Positions 15,497 to 23,800 of a DNA stretch of 30,192 bases are shown here, piece by piece. A program made the translations under genes and the position numbers. This DNA comes from JANOXC01 sp031418215 (GTDB lineage Bacteria; Bacteroidota; Bacteroidia; AKYH767-A; OLB10), in assembly GCA_031418215.1 (NCBI GenBank), contig JANOXC010000085.1:1-30192 (forward strand), written 5' to 3'. The notes under the pieces were generated by a model. The model worked only from the letters and a program-made list of their open reading frames with translations, ran no database searches and was not told the DNA's origin. Numbering within the stretch: the first letter of the stretch is position 1; every line of letters starts with the position of its first letter.

Positions 15497-15862
15497 CAGT
15501 AGGTCTAAAGTATATTTTTCTTTTAACAGGTGATGTCACTTGATGGCATAGTCTATTAAACGCTATTAAAAATGAATATGGTAGGAAGCGGGTACAAGGT
15601 TTTTTATATATATAAAACCCCTTCTTACATTCAAAAGCAACTTAGTGAGTAGCACTCCTGTTGCCATCATTGGCATTGTTGTCTAAAGGCGCTATATGTT
15701 TTGCATATTCAAATTGTCCAAAAGGAAATGCTTGTCAACCGTAAGTAGCAAACCAGAGTATGAAAAGTCAAGTCTCTATAATGACTAAGAATCTGTTTTT
15801 TTATAAAAACTGTTGGTTTTAATATTTTTTACACTCAATTCTTAATTCTCATTTTTTTAATG
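15497..15862. other. intergenic region between divergent genes, no gene recognised
   Basis: About 370 AT-rich bases. A palindrome GGTTTT...AAAACC with an ATATAT core spans 15598-15619. On the minus strand 15642-15734 reads as a 30-codon open stretch of coding-like composition (QAFPFGQFEYAKH, ending GNRSATH and a stop). It has no start codon and is preceded by a stop, so it is either chance or a gene remnant. Nothing else is supported. Confidence 0.45.
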
Positions 15863-15870
15863 TAGGTTTG
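15863..15870 (+). promoter_or_regulatory. candidate -7 box (TAGGTTTG) for the APC permease genes
   Basis: TAGGTTTG fits TAnnTTTG exactly and ends 19 bases before the ATG at 15890, a distance similar to that seen at odhB. No clear -33 TTG is present at the expected spacing. Confidence 0.42.
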
Positions 15871-15889
15871 TTTTAAACTAATTCGCAAT

Positions 15890-17353
15890 ATGGCAAATAA
15901 AATCTGGGCATTAAAGTCTATTACTGATTTAATGAAAGAGGCTAACAGTGAAGGCGGCCATACATTAAAACGCACACTTACCCGCCTAAACCTTGTTACG
16001 CTTGGAATTGGTGCCATCATTGGCGCAGGAATATTTGTATTATCTGGCCAGGCAGCTGCAAACTATGCCGGCCCGGCCGTTACCATTTCATTTGTTGTGG
16101 CAGGGTTGGCCTGTGCTTTTGCCGGCTTGTGTTATGCTGAATTTGCTTCCATGATACCAATAGCAGGAAGTGCATACACCTATGCGTACGCAACACTTGG
16201 TGAATTCATTGCCTGGATCATTGGCTGGGATTTGATACTCGAATATTTATTTGGAGCAGCTACGGTTTCTGTTGGCTGGTCAGGATATGTAGTGAGCTTT
16301 CTGAAAGATCATGGTATTTATATTGTAGATACACTTTGCAATGCACCCTTCGCATACGATCATGTTACCCATGATATTACGCGAACAGGCGCCATACTGA
16401 ATTTACCGGCAATGTTTATCATTGGAATAATGACAACGTTACTTGTAGTTGGTATCCGTGAGTCAGCAAATTTCAATAATGTTATTGTTATCATTAAAGT
16501 TGCAGTAATTTTATTGTTCATCATTTTCGGAGCAAGCTATATTATAACAGATAATTATCACCCATATATACCTGAAAACAAAGGAGGGTTTGGTCAGTTC
16601 GGCTGGAGCGGTATTTTCAGGGCTGCCGGAGTTATTTTCTTTGCATATATTGGATTTGATGCTGTATCAACGGCGGCGCAAGAAGCCAAAAATCCACAGA
16701 AAGACATGCCTTGGGGAATACTCGGGTCTTTGGTTATTTGTACAATCATATATATATTAGTCGGAATGGTAATGACAGGCATGGTTAAATACGATCTGTT
16801 GAATGTTTCAGCTCCAATTGCTGTGGCGGTTGATGCAGCAGGCAGCGGATTGGATTGGCTACGTACACCCATTAAGTTAGGTGCCATTGCAGGATTAAGT
16901 TCTGTTATATTGGTGATGTTAATGGGGCAGCCAAGAATATTTTTTGCCATGTCGCGCGATGGTTTACTGCCACCTGTCTTCAGCAAAGTACATCCAAAAT
17001 TTAAAACACCCTATATTACCACCATCATGACCGGTGCTGTTGCAATGATTGTCGGGGGATTGTTTCCCATCGGATTGTTAGGGGAATTGGTTTCCATAGG
17101 GACTTTATTAGCCTTTGTTTTAGTAAGCGGCGGAATATTAATGTTGCGTTATAAACGACCTGAATTAGTGCGTCCGTTTAAAACACCATTCTTTCCGTTG
17201 GTTCCTATTCTTGGTGTGCTTACTTCACTCGGTGTAATGGCGACGCTTCCCGGCGATACATGGGTTCGTTTGATCGTGTGGATGGTTATTGGTGTAGCAA
17301 TTTATTTTTTATACAGCCGTAATCACAGTAAGATCAATAATCCGAAAAAGTAA
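15890..17353 (+). CDS. APC-superfamily amino acid permease (cationic amino acid transporter type)
   Basis: A 487-aa inner-membrane protein with about 12 predicted transmembrane helices. TM1 carries the substrate-binding glycine motif GIGAIIGAGIFVLSG (residues 36-50). TM3-TM6 segments include GSAYTYAYATLGEFIAWIIGWDLILEYLFG, FAYIGFDAVSTAAQEAKNPQKDMPWGI (the conserved F-x-GF-x-x-E-x-x-NP-x-x-x-P-type signature) and MGQPRIFFAMSRDGLLPPVFSKVHPKFKTPY. This set matches the CAT-like subgroup of APC transporters, which includes several bacterial YhdG/CAT-like proteins. Substrate is not deducible beyond amino acids, with cationic ones favoured by subgroup. The next permease gene starts 57 bases downstream on the same strand, so they are probably co-transcribed. 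Confidence 0.92.
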   Translation: MANKIWALKSITDLMKEANSEGGHTLKRTLTRLNLVTLGIGAIIGAGIFVLSGQAAANYAGPAVTISFVVAGLACAFAGLCYAEFASMIPIAGSAYTYAYATLGEFIAWIIGWDLILEYLFGAATVSVGWSGYVVSFLKDHGIYIVDTLCNAPFAYDHVTHDITRTGAILNLPAMFIIGIMTTLLVVGIRESANFNNVIVIIKVAVILLFIIFGASYIITDNYHPYIPENKGGFGQFGWSGIFRAAGVIFFAYIGFDAVSTAAQEAKNPQKDMPWGILGSLVICTIIYILVGMVMTGMVKYDLLNVSAPIAVAVDAAGSGLDWLRTPIKLGAIAGLSSVILVMLMGQPRIFFAMSRDGLLPPVFSKVHPKFKTPYITTIMTGAVAMIVGGLFPIGLLGELVSIGTLLAFVLVSGGILMLRYKRPELVRPFKTPFFPLVPILGVLTSLGVMATLPGDTWVRLIVWMVIGVAIYFLYSRNHSKINNPKK

Positions 17354-17410
17354 AATAGCGGCTTTCCAAGGATTATCATAATGCAGTGATGCAACAAAAA
17401 ATTATTATAT

Positions 17411-18874
17411 ATGGCTGAAGAAGGGCAACATCATTTTATCAGGTCTTTGGGATTGTTGGATGCCACGATGCTGGTAGCAGGCTCCATGATCGGCTCAGGA
17501 ATTTTTATTGTGAGTGCTGACATGAGCCGCAATGTGGGTTCCGCCGGATGGATGATGTTTCTTTGGGTGTTGAGTGGAATCATCACAGTAATGGCGGCAT
17601 TATGTTATGGTGAATTGGCCGGCATGATGCCAAAAGCCGGAGGGCAGTTTGTATACATACAGCGGGCATTCGGAAATTTCACCTCCTTTCTATATGGCTG
17701 GACAGTTTTTGCCGTTATTCAAACAGGCGTGATTGCTGCAGTGGCTGTTGCCTTTGCAAAATATACAGCAGTTTTTTTTCCATGGTTCAGTCCGGAAAAT
17801 AAATTATTTGTAGTAGGAAGCTTTACGTTTAGTGCCGCACAGTTGCTTGCCATTGTTTTGATTGTTGTATTGACATTCATTAACAGTCGTGGTATTACCA
17901 ATGGAAAGTTGATTCAAACCGGATTTACAACAGCGAAGTTATTGGCACTATTGTTATTGATTGTTGCAGGATTGGCAATTGGATTAAACAACAATACCTT
18001 GTCATTAAACCTTGAAAATGCGTGGCATGCTGTTCAGCTATCTAAAGTTGGTGATGGTTGGGTTTCGCAAAATGTAACCGGCCTTGCTTTAATGCTCGCA
18101 TTAGGAACTGCTATTATCGGTTCACTTTTTTCCAGCGATGCATGGAATAATGTTACATTTATTGCAGGTGAAATAAAGGAACCACAAAAAAATATTCCAC
18201 GTAGTTTGTTGTTAGGGACAGGTGTTGTTACGTTATTGTATTGTATGGCAAATGTTTCTTATCTCTCTTTGTTACCACTGAAAGGAAATGCTGATGCAAC
18301 AGATATCATCGGACAGGGAATTCAATTTGCGGGTGGAGGAACTGATCGTGTTGGAACAGCGGCAGCAAGTATGATTTTTGGAGATTTGTCGGTATATTTA
18401 ATGGCAGCATTGATCATGATTTCCACATTCGGATGCAACAATGGAATTATTTTGGCAGGCGCAAGGGTTTATTATGCAATGTCTAAAGAAGGTTTGTTTT
18501 TTAAAAAAGCCGGTGAATTGAACAATAACGATGTTCCGGGATTTGCATTATGGGTACAGGCTGTATGGGCCGGCGTGTTGTGCTTGTCAGGAACATATGG
18601 CGATCTTTTAGAGTATTGCACATTTGCATCACTCTTGTTTTATATTGTTACAATCGCCGGGGTATTTGTACTTCGAAAAAAAGAGCCTGATACCGAACGC
18701 CCTTATAAAACACTGGCTTATCCACTCATGCCGGCTTTATATATATTGATTGCTGCTTTAATTTGCGGTATACTTTTATATACCAAACCACAAAGCACCT
18801 TTAGTGGATTATTTATTGTGTTGCTTGGTGCACCACTTTATTTATTGGTGCGTAAAAATAAAATTAATGATTAG
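17411..18874 (+). CDS. APC-superfamily amino acid permease (LAT/SteT-like exchanger type)
   Basis: A second 487-aa, about 12-TM permease. TM1 has the motif VAGSMIGSGIFIVSADM (residues 22-38). The Y-x-GELAGMMPKAGGQFVY segment and FSSDAWNNVTFIAGEIKEPQKNIPRSL are hallmarks of the L-type (LAT/SteT) branch of APC exchangers, in contrast to the CAT-like branch of the upstream gene. The two share fold and length but not close sequence, so they are not a recent duplication. The protein probably exchanges neutral amino acids across the inner membrane; the actual substrate is unknown. The gene ends 36 bases before a long inverted repeat that may stop transcription. Confidence 0.92.
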   Translation: MAEEGQHHFIRSLGLLDATMLVAGSMIGSGIFIVSADMSRNVGSAGWMMFLWVLSGIITVMAALCYGELAGMMPKAGGQFVYIQRAFGNFTSFLYGWTVFAVIQTGVIAAVAVAFAKYTAVFFPWFSPENKLFVVGSFTFSAAQLLAIVLIVVLTFINSRGITNGKLIQTGFTTAKLLALLLLIVAGLAIGLNNNTLSLNLENAWHAVQLSKVGDGWVSQNVTGLALMLALGTAIIGSLFSSDAWNNVTFIAGEIKEPQKNIPRSLLLGTGVVTLLYCMANVSYLSLLPLKGNADATDIIGQGIQFAGGGTDRVGTAAASMIFGDLSVYLMAALIMISTFGCNNGIILAGARVYYAMSKEGLFFKKAGELNNNDVPGFALWVQAVWAGVLCLSGTYGDLLEYCTFASLLFYIVTIAGVFVLRKKEPDTERPYKTLAYPLMPALYILIAALICGILLYTKPQSTFSGLFIVLLGAPLYLLVRKNKIND

Positions 18875-18910
18875 TTATTCTCTTATTTTTTTGTCAATCT
18901 AAGCCTTCTC

Positions 18911-19032
18911 TTTGTCATCCTGAGACTAAAGGCGAAGGATCTCATAACCTTGATTGAAGATGACCGCTATTGTTACAGAATAGTCATGCTATAAGAATAC
19001 TTATGAGATGCTTCGTTCCTCAGCATGACAAA
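18911..19032. repeat. long imperfect inverted repeat (GTCATCCTGAG / CTCAGCATGAC type)
   Basis: The left arm at 18911-18947 (TTTGTCATCCTGAG..., GAAGGATCTCATAA) and the right arm at 19001-19032 (TTATGAGATGCTTCG..., CTCAGCATGACAAA) are reverse complements over about 30 positions with a few mismatches and a small insertion, separated by about 53 bases. The core GTCATCCTGAG...GAAGGATCTC is a dispersed palindromic repeat I recognise from many Bacteroidota and other intergenic regions. No ORF is inside. It lies between the permease operon and the convergent thioesterase gene, so it can serve as a terminator for both. It could be a non-autonomous mobile (MITE/REP-like) sequence. Confidence 0.75.
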
Positions 19033-19061
19033 TCAGGATACGTTTTTCTATGTTGAGATTT

Positions 19062-19577
19062 TTATTTTTCAATAAACAAAGCCTTCAACTCTGTAGCATC
19101 TGCCGGTTTCATTTTACCGGCGAGGATTAATGCAAGCTGTCTTCTTCGCAAAGCGCCTTCATAACGCTGTTTTTCTTCTTCTGATTCCGGGACCAAAGCT
19201 GGCACATTAATCGGGTTACCCAACTGATCAACAGCAACAAAAGTGTAAATGGCCTCGTTGCATTTTTTACGTTCGCCTGTAGTATTGTTTTCCACCCAAA
19301 CGTCGATAAAAACCTCCATAGAAGAAGTAAATGCTCTTGAAACTTTTGCCTGTAACGTAACGATTTCCCCCAGTTTAATAGGTTGATTAAAAGCGACATT
19401 GTTTACAGATGCTGTGACTACAATTCTGCTGCAATGTCTGTGTGCTGCAATTGCTGAAGCAATATCCATCCAATGTAAAAGTCTTCCCCCCATTAAATTA
19501 CCAAGTGTATTGGTATCATTTGGAAGAACAAGTTCTGTTTGAATTGTTAAGCTTTCTTTAGCTGTTTTTGATTTCAT
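19062..19577 (-). CDS. acyl-CoA thioesterase (hotdog fold, YciA/BACH type)
   Basis: A 171-aa single hotdog domain. The N-terminal segment LPNDTNTLGNLMGGRLLHWMDIASAIAA has the ACOT signature, with Asn20/Asn23 before the turn and Asp38 on the central helix; such Asn/Asp pairs form the composite active site across the dimer. RHCSRIVVTASVNNVAFNQPIKLGEIVTL continues the typical strands. It would hydrolyse acyl-CoA to free acid and CoA in the cytoplasm, helping to balance the CoA pool. Chain-length preference cannot be told. The C-terminal tail (EEEKQRYEGALRRRQ) is a charged helix seen in this group. It is convergent with the permease operon and monocistronic. Confidence 0.9.
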   Translation of the reverse strand: MKSKTAKESLTIQTELVLPNDTNTLGNLMGGRLLHWMDIASAIAAHRHCSRIVVTASVNNVAFNQPIKLGEIVTLQAKVSRAFTSSMEVFIDVWVENNTTGERKKCNEAIYTFVAVDQLGNPINVPALVPESEEEKQRYEGALRRRQLALILAGKMKPADATELKALFIEK

Positions 19578-19728
19578 GTGGTATTTAGTATTGGGTATTG
19601 AGTATCAAGTAAAGTGGCAGAGGCAATAGCTTCGGCAGTTTTTGACTTTTAAACAATTCAAACCACCTCAAACAATTTTAAACATTACTTAATTCTGCAT
19701 TCTGCATTTTTAATTCTCAATTAAATAA
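19578..19728. other. intergenic, no gene seen
   Basis: AT-rich sequence with short repeats (ATTCTGCATTCTGCATTTTTAA near 19690-19712, split by AATTC motifs). Together with the following repeat element it makes about 310 gene-free bases between the thioesterase and tRNA-Arg. Confidence 0.5.
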
Positions 19729-19904
19729 AGTGCACCCGACGGGAGTGCAATGCGGACCCATCTAGCCGGGTTGGAAATGAAATAACACAAACTTCGTTTG
19801 ATATTTTATGCTCTCTTAAATCTGCTCAAGCTCACTTGGCAGATTTCTTCGAACATAAAATGCACTACGTGCTGTTATTTTATTTACCAGTGCACCCGAC
19901 GGGA
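19729..19904. repeat. segment bounded by a 16-bp direct repeat of the tRNA-Arg 3' end
   Basis: AGTGCACCCGACGGGA occurs at 19729-19744 and at 19889-19904, a 160-base period. The second copy is the acceptor and part of the T arm of the tRNA-Arg gene. After the first copy the sequence still resembles a degenerate T arm (an AA step followed by CCCAT). A duplicated tRNA 3' end is the pattern left by site-specific integration or by a transposing element beside a tRNA. No integrase is present. Confidence 0.65.
19775..19885. other. cruciform / four-way-junction element (possible structured RNA or mobile palindrome)
   Basis: An outer stem of 13 pairs joins 19775-19787 to 19873-19885 with only one G·T. 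Inside are three hairpins packed with almost no unpaired bases. The first is CAAAC-TTC-GTTTG (19788-19800). The second is a long arm with ATTTTATG/CATAAAAT (19803-19810/19854-19861) and an apical stem AAATCTGC...CAAG/CTTG-GCAGATTT (19818-19846). The third is GCAC-TAC-GTGC (19862-19872). The fold is possible on either strand. It lies immediately 3' of tRNA-Arg and inside the duplicated tRNA-end segment. It could be a structured RNA, a tRNA-processing signal or a palindromic mobile element. Confidence 0.6.
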
Positions 19905-19964
19905 CTCGAACCCATAACCAACAGAATCGGAATCTGTCATTCTATCCAATTGAACTACGGGTGC
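19891..19964 (-). tRNA. tRNA-Arg (anticodon CCG)
   Basis: The cloverleaf on the minus strand is complete. The acceptor GCACCCG/CGGGTGC is perfect, D stem GTTC/GAAT, anticodon stem ACAGA/TCTGT with loop TTCCGAT giving anticodon CCG (reads CGG, Arg). The variable loop is TGGTT, the T stem is ATGGG/CCCGT with loop TTCGAGT, and the discriminator is A. Length 74. CCA is not encoded. A TACTTTTGC promoter box lies 24 bases upstream. Confidence 0.96.
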
Positions 19965-19987
19965 AGGACAAATGATAATTTTCGACG

Positions 19988-19996
19988 GCAAAAGTA
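19988..19996 (-). promoter_or_regulatory. candidate -7 box (TACTTTTGC) for tRNA-Arg
   Basis: It is identical over nine bases to the box before the TonB receptor operon and fits TAnnTTTG. It predicts a start near 19982, about 18 bases before the mature tRNA 5' end. The -33 region is weak. Confidence 0.5.
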
Positions 19997-20110
19997 GGTA
20001 ATTTGTCGTAGTTGAATTATTTCGCGTCTTTCAGCAGCAACATCCGGATTATCGATATAAAAACTAATGACAACATCTGATTGCGACTGTGTTTTATAAG
20101 GGTATTAATA

Positions 20111-20118
20111 TATTTTTG
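20111..20118 (+). promoter_or_regulatory. candidate -7 box (TATTTTTG) for ruvA
   Basis: TATTTTTG fits TAnnTTTG and lies about 60 bases before the ruvA ATG. A TTG at 20081 is too far upstream (27 bases), so the -33 element is uncertain. Confidence 0.35.
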
Positions 20119-20127
20119 TCTGCCAGA

Positions 20128-20147
20128 GATGGGACTCAATACCCATC
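20128..20147. other. tRNA T-arm-like hairpin in the ruvA leader
   Basis: GATGGG (20128-20133) pairs with CCCATC (20142-20147) around the loop ACTCAATA. On the minus strand it reads like a T arm (ATGGG, loop ending GAGT, CCCAT) and closely resembles the T arm of the nearby tRNA-Arg. No full cloverleaf surrounds it, so it is a hairpin or tRNA fragment, not a tRNA gene. Confidence 0.45.
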
Positions 20148-20176
20148 ACTCCGAACACCTTACTTCTAACTAGAAA

Positions 20177-20758
20177 ATGTACGATCATATCAAAGGTACG
20201 CTTACCTCCATCTCCCCTACACAAGCAGTGATTGATTGCAACGGAGTAGGGTATGTTTTGCATATTTCATTGGTAACATTTTCCGCCATTAAGGATCAGG
20301 TTGCCACTAAGTTGCTGGCACATTTGATTGTGAGAGAAGATGCGCAGGAGCTCTATGGATTTTCTACGGAAGAGGAAAGGGCACTTTTTCGTCAGCTTAT
20401 CAGCGTAAGCGGGGTGGGAGCCTCAACAGCACGGATGATCCTTTCTTCCATGCCTCCTGATGAATTACGCAGTAAAATTGCTTCCGGCGACAGCCCTTCC
20501 CTTCAACGCATTAAGGGGATAGGTACTAAAACGGCTCAGCGTATTATCATAGATCTACGCGATAAAGTGTTAAAGATTGCCGGGGAGACTGTAATTTCAC
20601 CGAATTCACACAATACTGTCCGCAGTGAAGCGTTAAGCGCTTTAATCATTCTCGGTTTCGGCCGCCCGAATGCTGAAAAAGCCATCGACCAGGCAATGCG
20701 GCAACAACCAGCCGGTTCTGTTGAACAAGTTATTAAATCAGCTTTGAACCTGTTGTAA
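20177..20758 (+). CDS. ruvA: Holliday junction branch-migration protein RuvA
   Basis: A 193-aa protein of normal RuvA length. Domain I is an OB fold (1-62, MYDHIKGTLTSISPTQAVID and GVGYVLHIS). Domain II carries two helix-hairpin-helix motifs: LISVSGVGASTARMIL (about 74-89) and RIKGIGTKTAQRIIIDLRDK (about 111-130). Domain III is a C-terminal UBA-like helix bundle (SEALSALIILGFGRPNAEKAI...). RuvA tetramers bind four-way junctions and load the RuvB motor. ruvA next to sprA is a gene order I know from other Bacteroidota. A hairpin lies between the two genes, but sprA has no obvious promoter of its own, so some read-through is plausible. Confidence 0.96.
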   Translation: MYDHIKGTLTSISPTQAVIDCNGVGYVLHISLVTFSAIKDQVATKLLAHLIVREDAQELYGFSTEEERALFRQLISVSGVGASTARMILSSMPPDELRSKIASGDSPSLQRIKGIGTKTAQRIIIDLRDKVLKIAGETVISPNSHNTVRSEALSALIILGFGRPNAEKAIDQAMRQQPAGSVEQVIKSALNLL

Positions 20759-20773
20759 AACCGCCTTGTAACT

Positions 20774-20805
20774 ACCCCAATACCACTATAGGGGTCTGGC
20801 TTTTT
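20774..20805 (+). terminator. possible weak terminator or attenuator between ruvA and sprA
   Basis: ACCCC (20774-20778) and GGGGT (20791-20795) form a 5-bp GC stem with a 12-base loop. CTGGC and TTTTT (20801-20805) follow. The loop is large and the T-run is offset, so termination is probably partial. Confidence 0.4.
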
Positions 20806-20845
20806 ATGTTATTTTAGTCGCCTTGCAAACCACACTACGAACGTT

Positions 20846-23800
20846 TTGAAAATCGTCAGAAAATACTCGCTCGCAGCGCTACTTCTTTTTATATTTTTTG
20901 GATTCGTTATGGGGATGAACAACCCTGCCGGAGTTTTTGACTATGAACTTTTTGCCTCCAATGATTTTTTTAAGTTTTTTGCCGATTCTGATACGCTACA
21001 CTATCCTTTCCATGACCGTTATTCCGATCCGTTAAACTCCCGCTCAGAGGGAAATGGTTTATATCTCCAGGACCCTTCCAACATAAAAGTGGATGTACAA
21101 TACAATCCCGATGAGCGGCAATATGATATCAACGAGCGTATGGGCGAATTGTACTATCGTAATCCCAGTTACTTGACGTTTGATGAGTTTGTAGAACATG
21201 AATACCGGAAATCTACAAAGGACTATTGGAAGCAAAGGGCCAATGAAGAAAGCGCCACACAGAAAAAAGGATTTGCCCCGCGGTTGTATATCGGAGGAGA
21301 TGCCTTTAACAGGATTTTCGGGGGAAATACCATAGATATCAAACCACAAGGTTCGGCAGAGTTGAGCTTTGGATTGAACTTCCAGAAGTATGACAACCCG
21401 ACCTTACCGGAGAAGCAACGCAAAAACACAACCTTCGATTTCAAAGAAAAAATTCAGTTAAGCGTAGTGGGCAATATCGGTACGAAATTAAAAATCACTA
21501 CTAATTATAATACGGAAGCCAGTTTTGATTTTGAAAATAAATTAAAGCTGGAGTACAATGGTGAAGAAGATGAAATCATTAAAAAGCTGGAGGCGGGAAA
21601 TGTCAGCTTGCCCCTAACAGGGACATTGATACAAGGTAGCCAAAGTCTGTTCGGTATAAAAGCGCAGTTACAATTCGGTCGGATGACTGTTACCAGTATT
21701 TACTCTCAGCAAAAAGGGAGTACTTCACAAATCAGTGTAGAAAATGGAGCCACTGTAACCCCTTTCGATATTTCGGCAGATCAGTATGAGATTAATAAAC
21801 ACTTTTTTATCGGACAGTTTTTTCGCAATCAGTATGATGGTGCTTTAACAAGTTTGCCCTTCGTAAATTCACCTGTAAACATTACTAAGATTGAATTGTG
21901 GCGAACCAATACCGTTAACATTACAACAGATAACAGGAATGTTGTAGCCTTGCTTGATTTGGGGGAGAAAGATTATTTCAACAAAAATGTTCCAACCCTT
22001 ATTAATACTTTCCCTCCTTTTAACGTGGGATACCCTTCTGATTCTACCAATAGCTTGTATTATCAGCTTACGCAAAATTATCCTGAAGTGAGGGAATTTG
22101 ATAAAGCTGCTTCTGCTCTTTCTTCCATCAGTGGTTTTGAAGGGTCACGCGACTATGAAGTGTTGTTGAATGCGCGAAAACTGGATCCTGCCAGAGACTT
22201 TTCCTTTAACAGACAGTTGGGATTTATTTCATTGAACCAGCCGCTTAATCCGAACGATGTATTGGCAGTAGCCTATGAATATACCGTTGGTAATAAAGTG
22301 TACAAGGTTGGAAATCTTACAACAGATAATATTCAGGCACCTAATACCCTTATTTTAAAATTGCTGAAGAGTAAGATTACCAATACCGCTTTGCCGACAT
22401 GGGATCTTATGATGAAGAACATTTATGCTTTAGGTGGGTATCAAATTGAAAAGAAAGATTTCAAACTGGATGTATTATACTATGCCGACACCATCGGAAC
22501 GCGACTAAATTATATTCCCTCCTCAGCTGCTGATGTAAAGGTTCGTGAAGTGCCACTTAATCGTCTATTAGGATTAGATCGGCTTAACTCAACCAATGAT
22601 CCGCAACCGGATGGTGAATATGATTTTATAGAAGGCGCAACAATTAATTCATCAAATGGGAGAATTATTTTTCCAGTAATAGAACCCTTCGGAAGTTATT
22701 TAAGATCAAAGTCAGTTGATAGTGTAACAGCGAATAATTACACTTTTGAAATTTTGTACGACAGCACCCGTGTTTTAGTATTGCAACAGCCTGAGAAAAA
22801 CAAATTCAGCTTGAAGGGAAGCTATAAGAGTAAAACATCAAGTGAAATATCACTCAACGCTTTTAATGTGCTCGAAGGTTCAGTAAAGGTGATGGCAGGA
22901 GGCATACCGCTGGTGGAAAATGTTGATTATACGGTTGATTATAATCTTGGTAAAGTAAAAATCATCAACCAGAGTATTTTGCAATCGAATGCTAAAATTG
23001 ACATTTCAGTAGAAAATAATTCCTTGTTCAGCATACAGTCGAAAACAATGATGGGTGCGCGTTTTGATTATATAGTGAATAAAGATTTTACGTTAGGTGG
23101 TACCATTCTCCGTTTAAATGAAAGGCCCATCACACAAAAAGTAAATATTGGTGATGAGCCTATAACGAATACAATTTGGGGACTCGATGGCGCCTACCGT
23201 ACTGAATCGCGCTTTATTACCAAATTGGTGGATAAGCTTCCATTCATTTCAACGAAGGAGCCATCAAGTGTTACATTCAATGGTGAATTTGCAAATTTGA
23301 TTCCGGGAAATAACAAAGCAATTGGGAAAAAAGGGGTGGCATACATCGATGACTTTGAAGGAAGTCAATCGACAACCGATTTAAAAAATATTGGCTCATG
23401 GATGATTTCCAGTACACCCAGTGGAACCTTTCCTGAAGGCACAAATGATAACAATGTGAACTATGGATATAACAGGGCTAAGCTTTCATGGTATACCATC
23501 GATCCATTGTTTTACAGGGGAAATTCTCAGACACCATCGAACATTGACGACAATGCTATTTCAAATGACTTAGTTCGGCAAATATTAGAGCATGAACTTT
23601 TTCCAAACAAGGAGGCACCGAATGGACAAACAGCAGTGCTGCCAATGTTTGATGTAAGTTATTTTCCTGCAGAACGAGGTCCGTATAATTATGATGTTGG
23701 TCCAAACAGTGTATCAGCAGGTGTTGAAGCAGATGGTAGTTTAAGGGATCCTGAGTCGCGATGGGGTGGTATTATGCGGAGAGTGGAGAGTCCTGATCTG

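Noticed and set aside
15642..15734. A 30-codon open stretch on the minus strand with coding-like composition
   Set aside because: There is no start codon, a stop precedes it, and no family is recognised. It is too short to call a gene remnant with confidence.
15890..18874. Recent tandem duplication of the two 487-aa permeases
   Set aside because: They belong to different APC branches and share little sequence beyond the fold motifs; the equal length is coincidence.
19729..19904. A prophage or integrative element at tRNA-Arg
   Set aside because: Only 160 bp separate the repeats and no integrase or cargo gene exists. At most it is a remnant or a tiny non-autonomous element.
20120..20200. A second tRNA gene before ruvA
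   Set aside because: Only a T-arm-like hairpin is present; no acceptor, D or anticodon stems can be built around it.
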